Below are positions 1-7,101 of a stretch of 64,000 bases of DNA, in pieces. The first letter of the stretch is position 1, and each line of letters opens with the position of its first letter. The stretch is from SZUA-448 sp964602475 (GTDB taxonomy: Bacteria; Bacillota; Clostridia; Lachnospirales; Lachnospiraceae): the NCBI GenBank assembly GCA_964602475.1, contig CAZRRN010000009.1, forward strand, positions 1 through 64,000, written 5' to 3'. The translations under genes and the position numbers were made by a program. The notes under the pieces are model-generated. The model was not told the DNA's origin, made no database searches, and worked only from the letters and a program-made list of their open reading frames with translations.

Positions 1-2
1 AA

Positions 3-773
3 TACAAGCTGCTTCGCAAAGCAATGGCACTTTACAACAAATACGGCAAATCCGACGATGAAACGGTATCTCGTATTGCCGCAGAAATCGGGAAGAGCGT
101 CAAGGACACAAGGGAAATCATTGCCGCCGGGCTGCGCAACATGAACTATGCCGAGTTCTACCGTCAATACGCCGACGAAGACGGCGAAAGCTCCGCTGAG
201 GATGTCACACGGGACGATACAACCGATCCGGCAAAGATGTTCTTTGACGAATGGAGGGCAAATGCCGTATTTGACCGCTATGAAAAGCTGGATATCCGTG
301 AACGCTCGATGATAGCCGATCATCTCGGCTTTTGCAGAGTGTGTCACGGCGTACTGGAAAACGGCACTGATGAAAACGGCGAGAAGATATTACTCTTCCG
401 ACAGAAAAAGGCATACGCCGATCTTGCCTTGCGGCACACGCTTTCCTCGCCAGATACCGCTTACCGTATCGTTCATAAGGCATACGACAAAATCCTTGTT
501 GATCTTGCCGTTGACGAATATATCCACATCGTCGAACTGCGGCGCAAGAAAAAGACGAAAATCGAGATCATCTACGAATACTGTGCCGACCACAATAACG
601 ACTGGGGCGAAATTCGCTATACGCCCGGCGATGACGATTACGATGTCACTCGCTATGTGTACGCCGATAAGAAAGGCGGTTTCTTCTTCGCCGCAGCTGG
701 TGATTGGATCGTCCATCAAGCCGCAAAGGAGCAGTTCCCGCAAACGGTTGTCATACCAATCACGAAAATATAG
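3..773 (+). CDS. Sigma-70-like protein of mobile-element type (5' end outside window)
   Basis: The frame is open to the left edge, so the start lies outside the window; the first internal ATG is at 24. The visible 257 residues resemble the sigma-factor-like proteins common on clostridial integrative elements. A helix-turn-helix-like start (IAAEIGKSVKDTREII) is followed by an acidic DEDGESS...DDTTDP segment, then FFDEWRA, a LDIRERSMIADHLGFC stretch and LSSPDTAYRIVHKAYDK, which looks like a region-4 type DNA-binding helix. The C-terminal 70 residues are more divergent and rich in D and Y. Family recognition is from memory of such proteins. It is read toward perR but separated from it by a promoter. 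It could mark the edge of a mobile element, but nothing else here proves that. Confidence 0.6.
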   Translation, partial: YKLLRKAMALYNKYGKSDDETVSRIAAEIGKSVKDTREIIAAGLRNMNYAEFYRQYADEDGESSAEDVTRDDTTDPAKMFFDEWRANAVFDRYEKLDIRERSMIADHLGFCRVCHGVLENGTDENGEKILLFRQKKAYADLALRHTLSSPDTAYRIVHKAYDKILVDLAVDEYIHIVELRRKKKTKIEIIYEYCADHNNDWGEIRYTPGDDDYDVTRYVYADKKGGFFFAAAGDWIVHQAAKEQFPQTVVIPITKI

Positions 774-812
774 CCCGCAAATCACAAAAACTTATGCTTT
801 TCCCAAATCCTC

Positions 813-841
813 TTGACAAAGCTTGACTCTTTTTATATACT
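813..841 (+). promoter_or_regulatory. Sigma-A promoter of perR
   Basis: TTGACA at 813-818, a 17-base spacer and TATACT at 836-841, 36 bases before the GTG start of the Fur-family gene. Both hexamers are close to consensus. Confidence 0.75.
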
Positions 842-845
842 TCAT

Positions 846-865
846 AATAAGAACAATTACTATTA
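846..865 (+). promoter_or_regulatory. Putative PerR/Fur-family operator
   Basis: The sequence AATAAGAACAATTACTATTA lies directly downstream of the -10 box. A near copy (same frame relative to the promoter, 16 of 20 bases identical) is found at 2037-2056. The core is AT-rich and partly dyad symmetric, as expected for a Fur-family box. This suggests autoregulation of the repressor gene. The assignment to PerR is inference from position. Confidence 0.55.
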
Positions 866-876
866 GAAGGTGAAGT

Positions 877-1287
877 GTGAAAAGATATAGCAAAAAAAGG
901 CAGGCAATAATTGACCTGTTGAAAAATACCAAAGAGCATCCGAGTGCGGATAGCATATATCGACAGCTAAAACCTATTTATCCTGATTTGAGTATGGGCA
1001 CCGTTTATCGCAATCTGAAAGAGATGAAAGAGGAAGGCATAATCGCTTCGGTTGCTGTTGTGAATGACAGAGAACGCTTTGACGGCTGCACAAATCAGCA
1101 TACTCATGTGATTTGTTCCGAATGTGGTAAGATTATAGATTTGGAGGGGTTTACTCTTCCAGCGGATATGCTGTCACATGCAGAAGAAGAATCAAAGATC
1201 TCAATCTCCTGCACAAAGCTCCAATTTGTCGGTGTATGTGACGCTTGCAGACAAGCTCATAGAGATACCAATAGTTCTAATAAGTAA
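877..1287 (+). CDS. perR: Fur-family transcriptional repressor, PerR type
   Basis: A 136-residue metal-dependent repressor. The N-terminal winged helix (residues 1-75, with the typical SMGTVYRNLKEM recognition helix) is followed by the metal-binding dimerisation domain. Structural zinc ligands are visible as CSEC (C80, C83) and CDAC (C121, C124), with H74 and H76 in the THVIC region as candidate regulatory-metal ligands. The start is GTG with AGAAGGTGAA upstream. PerR proteins sense peroxide by metal-catalysed histidine oxidation and derepress peroxidase genes; the neighbours here (rubrerythrin, peroxiredoxin, flavodiiron protein, superoxide reductase) fit that role closely. Fur and Zur cannot be fully excluded from sequence alone. 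Confidence 0.85.
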   Translation: MKRYSKKRQAIIDLLKNTKEHPSADSIYRQLKPIYPDLSMGTVYRNLKEMKEEGIIASVAVVNDRERFDGCTNQHTHVICSECGKIIDLEGFTLPADMLSHAEEESKISISCTKLQFVGVCDACRQAHRDTNSSNK

Positions 1288-1346
1288 ACACCGAAACCAT
1301 ACGGTTTCCGTGTCTTGATAAAAAACAATTTTATGGAGGATATGTC

Positions 1347-1895
1347 ATGAAAAAATGGAAGTGCACCATCTGTGGAGAAATCGTAGAAAGCGAAACTCGC
1401 CCCGACAAATGCCCGCTTTGCAAGGCATCCGGTGAGAAATTTGTCGAGGTGAAAGAGGATGAATTGACTTGGGCTGCCGAACATGTTGTGGGTGTTGCAA
1501 AAGACGCTCCCGAAGAAATCAAAGAGGGTCTGCGCGCAAACTTCAACGGCGAATGCAGTGAAGTTGGTATGTACCTTGCAATGTCCCGTGTAGCAGCAAG
1601 AGAGGGATATCCCGAAATTGCTCTGTATTGGGAAAAGGCTGCTTTTGAAGAAGCGGAACATGCCGCAAAATTTGCTGAACTTCTCGGCGAAGTTCTGACT
1701 GACAGTACCCAGAAGAACCTTGAAATGAGAGTTGCCGCCGAAAACGGTGCAACCGCAGGCAAGTTTGAACTCGCAAAGATGGCAAAGGCACAGAACCTTG
1801 ACGAGATCCATGACAAATTACACGAATTGGCCCGCGACGAATATAGAAACGGAAAAGCATTTGAACCAATGCTCAAAAGATATTTCAATAAGTAA
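1347..1895 (+). CDS. rbr: Reverse rubrerythrin (NADH peroxidase component)
   Basis: This 182-residue protein has its rubredoxin domain at the N-terminus (C6, C9, C22, C25) followed by the diiron ferritin-like domain (residues about 45-180, with EEIKEGLRANFNGE and FEEAEHAAKF helices). That domain order is the reverse of classical rubrerythrin and matches clostridial reverse rubrerythrins, which reduce hydrogen peroxide and contribute to oxygen reduction with electrons from NADH via rubredoxin or flavoprotein partners. The start follows TATGGAGGATATGTC. It lies 59 bases after perR, and a rho-independent terminator follows it, so perR and rbr probably form a two-gene unit. Confidence 0.9.
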   Translation: MKKWKCTICGEIVESETRPDKCPLCKASGEKFVEVKEDELTWAAEHVVGVAKDAPEEIKEGLRANFNGECSEVGMYLAMSRVAAREGYPEIALYWEKAAFEEAEHAAKFAELLGEVLTDSTQKNLEMRVAAENGATAGKFELAKMAKAQNLDEIHDKLHELARDEYRNGKAFEPMLKRYFNK

Positions 1896-1911
1896 TTGCT
1901 CATCACATAAG

Positions 1912-1945
1912 AGTGCGTCCGAGAAATCAGACGCACTTCTTTTTT
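1912..1945 (+). terminator. Rho-independent terminator after rbr
   Basis: AGTGCGTC (1912-1919) pairs with GACGCACT (1930-1937), followed by TCTTTTTTT. It ends the perR-rbr unit. Confidence 0.85.
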
Positions 1946-2010
1946 TATCTGAAACAGCATCTTGACGACAATGATAAATGTAAAGATATTTCAAGAATAG
2001 CCACCGCATC

Positions 2011-2039
2011 TTGACAAAATCGATATCTATTATTATAAT
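2011..2039 (+). promoter_or_regulatory. Sigma-A promoter of the TPR-to-TM1266 operon
   Basis: TTGACA at 2011-2016, a 17-base spacer and a perfect TATAAT at 2034-2039. It is followed at once by the operator-like sequence shared with perR. Confidence 0.8.
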
Positions 2040-2056
2040 AGCAATAATTACTGTTA
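2037..2056 (+). promoter_or_regulatory. Second copy of the putative PerR operator
   Basis: AATAGCAATAATTACTGTTA overlaps the end of the -10 box and covers the likely transcription start. It matches 846-865 at 16 of 20 positions, both copies sharing AATTACT. Binding here would block the operon for peroxide and superoxide defence. Confidence 0.55.
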
Positions 2057-2077
2057 ACGCAAAATGAGGTTGCTTCT

Positions 2078-2896
2078 ATGGATGGAATTTTATCGAAAGA
2101 CGATTATGAAGAGCCCCGGTGCTTATTGAATATGCACCCGGAGGTTACTCCTATTCCGGTAGGACGGATCATAGACAAGCTGGACTCTTATCTCAATAAA
2201 AATGACTACGATGCGGCAGAGAGGCATTTGAAATATTGGCTAAACGAAGCAGATACTTGCAACGATATGCACGGCAAGCTTACCATGCTCAATGAGCAGA
2301 TCGGACTTTACCGAAAAACAGGTAAAGAGCTTGAATGCCTCCGTGCTATATCCGGTGCGCTTTCTCTTGCGGATTCTATGGATATGGAACAGTCCGTTAC
2401 ATACGGAACGACACTCATAAATGCCGCAACGGGATATAAGGCTTTCGGAAAAGCGAATGAGGCTCTGCCTCTTTACCGAAAAGCACAGGTTATTTACGAA
2501 ACCAACCTTAAATCAAATGACGCAAGACTTGGCGGACTATATAACAATATGGCTCTTACATTTACTGAACTTGAAGCATATCGCGAGGCTGAAGATCTCT
2601 ATAATAAAGCAATCGAAGTCATGAAAAAGCAGGAAAACGGCGAATTGGAAGTCGCTATTACCTGCCTGAACCTTGCCGATCTTGTTGCAGCTGAATCAGG
2701 GCTGGAAGACGGTGCGGAAGAAATCGAAAAGTATCTCTCAAAAGCAGAAGAACTGCTGAATACCGAGGGGATTCCGAAAGACGGATATTATGCTTTCGTT
2801 TGCGAAAAGTGTGCTCCTGTTTTCGGATATTACGGGTACTTCCTTACAGAGCAGGAACTGAACGAAAAAGCGAGGGAAATCTATGAACGGACTTGA
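2078..2896 (+). CDS. Tetratricopeptide-repeat protein
   Basis: A 272-residue protein made mostly of TPR-like helix pairs. Clear repeats include the segment around residues 112-145 (YKAFGKANEALPLYRKAQVIYE) and 150-185 (YNNMALTFTELEAYREAEDLYNKAI). No signal peptide is visible, so it is probably cytosolic. TPR proteins act as protein-protein scaffolds; no catalytic motif is visible. It is the first gene of the operon and overlaps the next gene by 14 bases, so the two are probably translated together and may form a pair. Why it should be co-regulated with oxidative-stress enzymes is unknown. Confidence 0.75.
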   Translation: MDGILSKDDYEEPRCLLNMHPEVTPIPVGRIIDKLDSYLNKNDYDAAERHLKYWLNEADTCNDMHGKLTMLNEQIGLYRKTGKELECLRAISGALSLADSMDMEQSVTYGTTLINAATGYKAFGKANEALPLYRKAQVIYETNLKSNDARLGGLYNNMALTFTELEAYREAEDLYNKAIEVMKKQENGELEVAITCLNLADLVAAESGLEDGAEEIEKYLSKAEELLNTEGIPKDGYYAFVCEKCAPVFGYYGYFLTEQELNEKAREIYERT

Positions 2897-3833
2897 ACTT
2901 GCTAAAGGATATTACGAAGAATTCGGAAAGCCTATGATGGAATCCGAATTTGCCGATATTCTGCCGTTCCTTGCCGCAGGCTTTGTGGGAAGCGGATCGG
3001 AACATTACGGATTTGACGATGAAGTATCCCGTGATCACGATTTTGAACCCGGTTTTTGCATCTTTCTTCCCGGCGAGGATGTTGTGGACCGCAGACGTGC
3101 ATTTCAGTTGGAACGCGCCTACGCCAAACTCCCACAGGAATATGCCGGAATCAAACGCCAGCGAATTTCTCCGGTCGGCGGAAACCGGAACGGTGTTATC
3201 AGAATAGATGAGTTCTATATGAAATCAATCGGTTCGGCAAACGGTGAGCTATCAACAGAACAATGGCTGAGACTGCCTGATTATGCGCTGGCAGAGGCGG
3301 TCAACGGCGAGGTGTTCATGGATAACTACGGCGAGTTTTCAAGGATCAGAGAAAGCCTTATCTGTATGCCGGATGATATCAAGCTGAAACGCTTGGCAGG
3401 AAATCTTCTCATAATGGCACAGTCCGGACAGTATAACTTTGTACGCTGTATGAAGCATGGTGAACCGGAGGCGGCACAGCTTGCCTGTGTGGAATTCGTA
3501 AACGCTGCAATGAAAACGACTTTTTTGCTTCAAGACAGATATATGCCGTATTACAAATGGAGCTTCCGGGCACTTCGAGGACTTCTCGGCACAGAAGAAC
3601 TGTCGGAAAAACTGTCCTTCCTGCTGTTTGGCGATAACCGTGATGACACGGTTGCGGAGCAGAAGTATGATATTATTGAAGAAATAGCGTCCGAGACGAT
3701 TACTCGGCTTCAGGACAAGGAGCTGACTAAGGCAATATGCGGGGATTTGGAAAAGCACGCATATTCTGTCAACGATAAAATAGCTGACAGTACCGTTCGT
3801 AATATGAACATCCTGATTGCCGTCGGCGAATAA
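2883..3833 (+). CDS. DUF4037 nucleotidyltransferase-like protein
   Basis: A 316-residue protein. Near the N-terminus (residues about 36-52) it has GSGSEHYGFDDEVSRDHDF, the G-S...D-x-D pattern typical of nucleotidyltransferase-fold proteins, followed by a mostly helical C-terminal region. This arrangement fits the DUF4037 family. The substrate is unknown; by fold it could transfer a nucleotide to a protein, RNA or small molecule. The start is preceded by GAGGGAAATCT and lies inside the end of the TPR gene, so the two look translationally coupled. The bcp gene follows after 23 bases. The assignment rests on the motif, not on a database match. Confidence 0.7.
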   Translation: MNGLELAKGYYEEFGKPMMESEFADILPFLAAGFVGSGSEHYGFDDEVSRDHDFEPGFCIFLPGEDVVDRRRAFQLERAYAKLPQEYAGIKRQRISPVGGNRNGVIRIDEFYMKSIGSANGELSTEQWLRLPDYALAEAVNGEVFMDNYGEFSRIRESLICMPDDIKLKRLAGNLLIMAQSGQYNFVRCMKHGEPEAAQLACVEFVNAAMKTTFLLQDRYMPYYKWSFRALRGLLGTEELSEKLSFLLFGDNRDDTVAEQKYDIIEEIASETITRLQDKELTKAICGDLEKHAYSVNDKIADSTVRNMNILIAVGE

Positions 3834-3856
3834 AATACAGAGAAAGGAATCCCATA

Positions 3857-4309
3857 ATGTTAGAGGTAGGTACGAAAGCACCGGACTTTACACTGCCGGA
3901 TCAGAACAGAGATATGCACTCACTTTCCGAATACATCGGTAAGAAAGTATTGCTTTACTCTTATCCCAAAGACAATACCTCCGGCTGTTCAAAACAGGCA
4001 GCATCGTATTCAGAAAAGATAGCCGAGTTTGAAAAGAAAAATGTCACAGTGATCGGAATCAGCAAGGACTCGGTTGCTTCTCACAAAAAGTTTGAAGCAA
4101 ATTATGATTTGAAATTCACGCTTCTCTCCGATGCGGACCGCACGGTCATTGAAGCATACGACATATGGAAAGAAAAGAAACTGTACGGAAAAACGTCAAT
4201 GGGTGTTGTCAGAACAACCTATCTGATTGACGAAAACGGAACAATCGTTTTTGCAAACGATAAAGTAAAAGCGGCGGAAGATGCTGAAAAAATGCTGGCA
4301 CAGCTTTAA
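3857..4309 (+). CDS. bcp: Peroxiredoxin of the Bcp/PrxQ family (1-Cys type)
   Basis: A 150-residue thioredoxin-fold peroxidase that reduces hydrogen peroxide and organic hydroperoxides. The peroxidatic cysteine is C44 in YPKDNTSGCSKQA. Most Bcp proteins have a second, resolving cysteine five residues later; here that position is A49, so the enzyme looks like the 1-Cys subtype and would need an external thiol for recycling. Downstream motifs (VTVIGISKDS, KFTLLSDADRTV, RTTYLIDENG) are typical. The start follows AGAAAGGAATCCCATA. It is third in the oxidative-stress operon. Confidence 0.9.
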   Translation: MLEVGTKAPDFTLPDQNRDMHSLSEYIGKKVLLYSYPKDNTSGCSKQAASYSEKIAEFEKKNVTVIGISKDSVASHKKFEANYDLKFTLLSDADRTVIEAYDIWKEKKLYGKTSMGVVRTTYLIDENGTIVFANDKVKAAEDAEKMLAQL

Positions 4310-4323
4310 CAGGAGGATATGAA

Positions 4324-6114
4324 ATGCAGATTACCAATGACATCAAATATGTAGGTGTGAATGACCATCAAATCGATCTGTTTGAAGGTCAGTATGTCGT
4401 TCCGAACGGAATGGCGTATAATTCCTATGTTATTATGGACGAAAAGATTGCCGTCATGGACACGGTTGATCGGAAATTTACTCACGAGTGGCTCGACAAT
4501 CTGGAGAAAACGCTCGGCAATAAAAAACCGGATTACCTGATCGTTCAGCACATGGAACCCGATCACTCCGCAAATATTGTGTCGTTTATGAATACCTATC
4601 CGGAAGCAACTATTGTTTCTTCTTCAAAGGCATTCACAATGATGAAAAACTTCTTCGGAACAGATTTTGAAGATCGCAGAATCGCTGTCGGTGAAGGCGA
4701 TACACTGACGCTCGGAAAGCACACATTGACCTTTGTTACCGCACCGATGGTGCATTGGCCGGAGGTCATCGTTACCTACGACAGTACGGATAAGGTGCTG
4801 TTCTCGGCTGACGGCTTCGGAAAATTCGGAGCGTTGGATGTAGAGGAAGACTGGGCGTGTGAAGCCCGTCGGTATTATTTCGGTATTGTCGGAAAGTACG
4901 GCGCACAGGTGCAGGCTTTACTTAAAAAGGCATCTGCTCTGGATATTCAGACGATCTGCCCCCTGCACGGTCCGATCCTTTCCGAAAATCTCAGCTATTA
5001 TCTGAATCTTTATAATACTTGGTCTTCCTATGGTGTCGAAAGCGAAGGTATTATGATTGCGTATACTTCTGTGTACGGCAATACAAAAAAAGCGGTCGAG
5101 CTTCTTGCTGAAAAGTTGAAGGCAAACGGATGTCCGAAAGTTGCTGTCAATGATCTCGCAAGGGAGGATATGGCTGAATGTGTTGAGGATGCTTTCCGCT
5201 ACGGAAAAATCGTTCTTGCTACAACGACATATAATGCGGATATTTTCCCGTTTATGAAGGAATTTATCAATCATCTGACCGAACGCGGATTCAAGAATAA
5301 AACCGTCGCTCTGATTGAAAACGGCTCCTGGGCACCACAGGCTGCAAAAACGATGAAGGCGATGCTGGAGCCTTGCAAGAATATCACCTATACCGACACG
5401 ACCGTTAAGATTATGTCCGCGCTGAACGATGACAGTAAAGCACAGATCGATGCCCTCGCAAAAGAACTGACCAAAGAGTATGTCGCACAGAATGGCGAAA
5501 CCGCTAACAAAAACGATCTGACGGCACTCTTCAACATCGGCTACGGGCTTTATGTGGTTACTTCCAACGACGGCAAGAAAGATAACGGTTTGATCGTCAA
5601 CACGGTTTCTCAGGTTACCAATACACCGAACCGTATTGCTGTATGCATCAATAAGCAGAATTACTCGCACCACATCATTAAACAGACCGGCATTATGAAC
5701 GTCAACTGTCTGTCCGTAGAAGCGCCGTTCTCCGTATTTGAGGCATTCGGTTTCAGGAGCGGTCGAACAGTCGATAAATTTGCTGACTGCAATCCTCTGC
5801 GCTCAGACAATGGTCTTGTGTTCCTGCCGAAATACATCAATTCGTTTATGTCCTTAAAGGTCGAACAGTACGTTGACCTTGATACGCACGGTATGTTCAT
5901 TTGCTCCGTTACCGAAGCCCGTGTGATTTCCGACAAAGAAACAATGACCTACACCTATTATCAGAACAACGTCAAGCCCAAGCCGCAGACCGAAGGCAAA
6001 AAGGGCTATGTATGCAAGGTGTGCGGATATGTTTATGAGGGAGACGAACTTCCCGAAGATTTTGTCTGCCCGCTGTGCAAACACGGAGCGGCTGATTTTG
6101 AACCGATAAAATAA
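4324..6114 (+). CDS. Flavodiiron protein with flavin-reductase and rubredoxin domains
   Basis: A 596-residue four-domain protein reducing O2 (or NO) to water (or N2O). Residues 1-250 form the metallo-beta-lactamase-like diiron domain with the HMEPDH ligand motif (H76, E78, D80, H81), APMVHWPE, SADGFG and LHGP. Residues about 252-395 are the FMN-binding flavodoxin domain (IAYTSVYGNTKKA). Residues about 405-550 are a flavin-reductase-like domain (FNIGYGLYVVTSN, VNTVSQVTNTPNRIAV). The last 38 residues are a rubredoxin domain with two CxxC pairs. Such modular fusions bring NAD(P)H oxidation and electron transfer into one chain. The start is the ATG seven bases after AGGAGG. A separate rubredoxin and a desulfoferrodoxin follow in the same operon. 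Confidence 0.92.
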   Translation: MQITNDIKYVGVNDHQIDLFEGQYVVPNGMAYNSYVIMDEKIAVMDTVDRKFTHEWLDNLEKTLGNKKPDYLIVQHMEPDHSANIVSFMNTYPEATIVSSSKAFTMMKNFFGTDFEDRRIAVGEGDTLTLGKHTLTFVTAPMVHWPEVIVTYDSTDKVLFSADGFGKFGALDVEEDWACEARRYYFGIVGKYGAQVQALLKKASALDIQTICPLHGPILSENLSYYLNLYNTWSSYGVESEGIMIAYTSVYGNTKKAVELLAEKLKANGCPKVAVNDLAREDMAECVEDAFRYGKIVLATTTYNADIFPFMKEFINHLTERGFKNKTVALIENGSWAPQAAKTMKAMLEPCKNITYTDTTVKIMSALNDDSKAQIDALAKELTKEYVAQNGETANKNDLTALFNIGYGLYVVTSNDGKKDNGLIVNTVSQVTNTPNRIAVCINKQNYSHHIIKQTGIMNVNCLSVEAPFSVFEAFGFRSGRTVDKFADCNPLRSDNGLVFLPKYINSFMSLKVEQYVDLDTHGMFICSVTEARVISDKETMTYTYYQNNVKPKPQTEGKKGYVCKVCGYVYEGDELPEDFVCPLCKHGAADFEPIK

Positions 6115-6140
6115 AAATTACAATAAAGGAGACTGAAATT

Positions 6141-6299
6141 ATGAAGTATGTATGTGACGCCTGTGGATGGGAATATGATGAAACTGTCGGTGATCCCGAG
6201 AACGGAATCGCTCCCGGAACGAAATTCGAGGATCTTCCCGAAGACTTTGTCTGCCCGGTATGCGGTGTGGATAAGGAAATGTTCTCAAAGGCAGAATAA
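6141..6299 (+). CDS. Rubredoxin
   Basis: A 52-residue one-iron electron carrier. It reads MKYVCDACGWEYDE... with two cysteine pairs, CDAC near the start and CPVC near the end, and the conserved GI-PGTKFEDLPEDFVCPVCGV arrangement. The ribosome binding site is AAAGGAGACTGAAATT. It lies 26 bases after the flavodiiron protein and 27 bases before desulfoferrodoxin, and probably feeds electrons to both and to rubrerythrin. Confidence 0.95.
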   Translation: MKYVCDACGWEYDETVGDPENGIAPGTKFEDLPEDFVCPVCGVDKEMFSKAE

Positions 6300-6326
6300 A
6301 AGTTATTAAGAAAGAGGTATATTAAT

Positions 6327-6701
6327 ATGGAAATGAAGTTTTACAGATGTGCTCACTGCGGTAAGATTATTGCCCTGGTAAAGGACAGCGGTGTTCCTGT
6401 TATGTGCTGCGGAGAGAAAATGCAGGAGATCATTCCCGGAACTACGGACGCAGCGGTAGAGAAACATGTGCCCGTCTATGAAGTGAAAGATGGTAAAGTT
6501 ACTGTTACCGTAGGCAGCGTTGCTCATCCAATGACGGAAGAGCACTACATTGAGTGGATCTCTTTGAAAACAAAGGGCGGAAATCAGAGAAAAGCTTTAA
6601 AGCCTGGTATGGAGCCCAAGGTTTGCTTCTACATTTGCCCTGAGGATGAGGTTGAAGCCGTATACGCATACTGCAACCTTCACAGCTTGTGGAAGGCTTG
6701 A
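6327..6701 (+). CDS. dfx: Desulfoferrodoxin (superoxide reductase)
   Basis: A 124-residue two-iron-centre superoxide reductase. The N-terminal desulforedoxin-like centre has CAHC and CC (residues 8-30, YRCAHCGKI...VMCCGEKM). The catalytic centre has the conserved EKHVP, HPMTEEHYIEW and C-terminal CNLHSLWKA motifs that bind the square-pyramidal iron. It reduces superoxide to hydrogen peroxide, which the peroxiredoxin and rubrerythrin nearby can remove. Electrons come from rubredoxin, encoded directly upstream. Confidence 0.95.
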   Translation: MEMKFYRCAHCGKIIALVKDSGVPVMCCGEKMQEIIPGTTDAAVEKHVPVYEVKDGKVTVTVGSVAHPMTEEHYIEWISLKTKGGNQRKALKPGMEPKVCFYICPEDEVEAVYAYCNLHSLWKA

Positions 6702-6716
6702 TTGCGGAGGATTCGT

Positions 6717-6962
6717 ATGGAAACAAGAGTAGCTGTAATCAGCATTATTGTTGAAAGCACGGAAGCCATTGAGCAGTTGAATACTCTGCTACATGATTAC
6801 TCGCAGCATATCATCGGCAGAATGGGTATTCCATACCGTGAAAAAGGCATTAACATTATTTCCGTTGCTCTTGATGGTTCCGGAGACGATATCAATGCTC
6901 TGACCGGAGCACTCGGCAGAATCCCCGGGATATCCGCAAAAGCGGCTTATTCGAAATTGTAA
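6717..6962 (+). CDS. TM1266-type iron-only hydrogenase system regulator-like protein
   Basis: An 81-residue ACT-like protein of the TM1266 family, annotated in other genomes as a putative regulator beside [FeFe]-hydrogenase maturases. Its signature is LLHDYSQHIIGRMGIPYREKGINII (given here only as landmarks: IIGRMGIPYR, residues about 30-39). I place the start at ATG 6717, six bases after GCGGAGGA; a longer frame from 6702 lacks a site. It is the last gene of the oxidative-stress operon but belongs by family to the HydE/HydF-containing cluster just downstream. A second copy of the same domain is fused to the ABC ATPase at 8121-9203. Confidence 0.8.
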   Translation: METRVAVISIIVESTEAIEQLNTLLHDYSQHIIGRMGIPYREKGINIISVALDGSGDDINALTGALGRIPGISAKAAYSKL

Positions 6963-6983
6963 GAGTCATTTAACTGAATTTAG

Positions 6984-7101
6984 AAAGGTATGCATCCCCT
7001 GACGCCGAAACCAATCTTGAGGCGAAAGATACGGTGCCGATTCGCAGAGAATTGTTCTTTACGACCGCCGTGTCCCATACAGGGATGCGGCGGTTTTGTT
7101 T
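6984..7101 (+). promoter_or_regulatory. Structured leader with possible terminator/antiterminator switch (riboswitch candidate)
   Basis: A strong hairpin pairs 7064-7076 with 7082-7094 (13 pairs including two G-U), loop ATACA, followed by TTTTGTTT: a rho-independent terminator ending just before the permease start codon. Upstream, GCATCCC at 6992-6998 is exactly complementary to GGGATGC at 7082-7088 in the 3' arm of that terminator, so it could act as an antiterminator. Between them ATCTT (7013-7017)/AAGAT (7026-7030) and flanking ACC/GGT form a second hairpin, followed by GGTGCCGATTCGCAG. This is riboswitch architecture. I cannot assign a class; molybdenum or tungsten cofactor RNAs are one family to test. 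Confidence 0.6.

Noticed and set aside
1290..1312. Terminator between perR and rbr
   Set aside because: GAAACC/GGTTTC forms a small hairpin but there is no T-run, and the two genes are likely co-transcribed.
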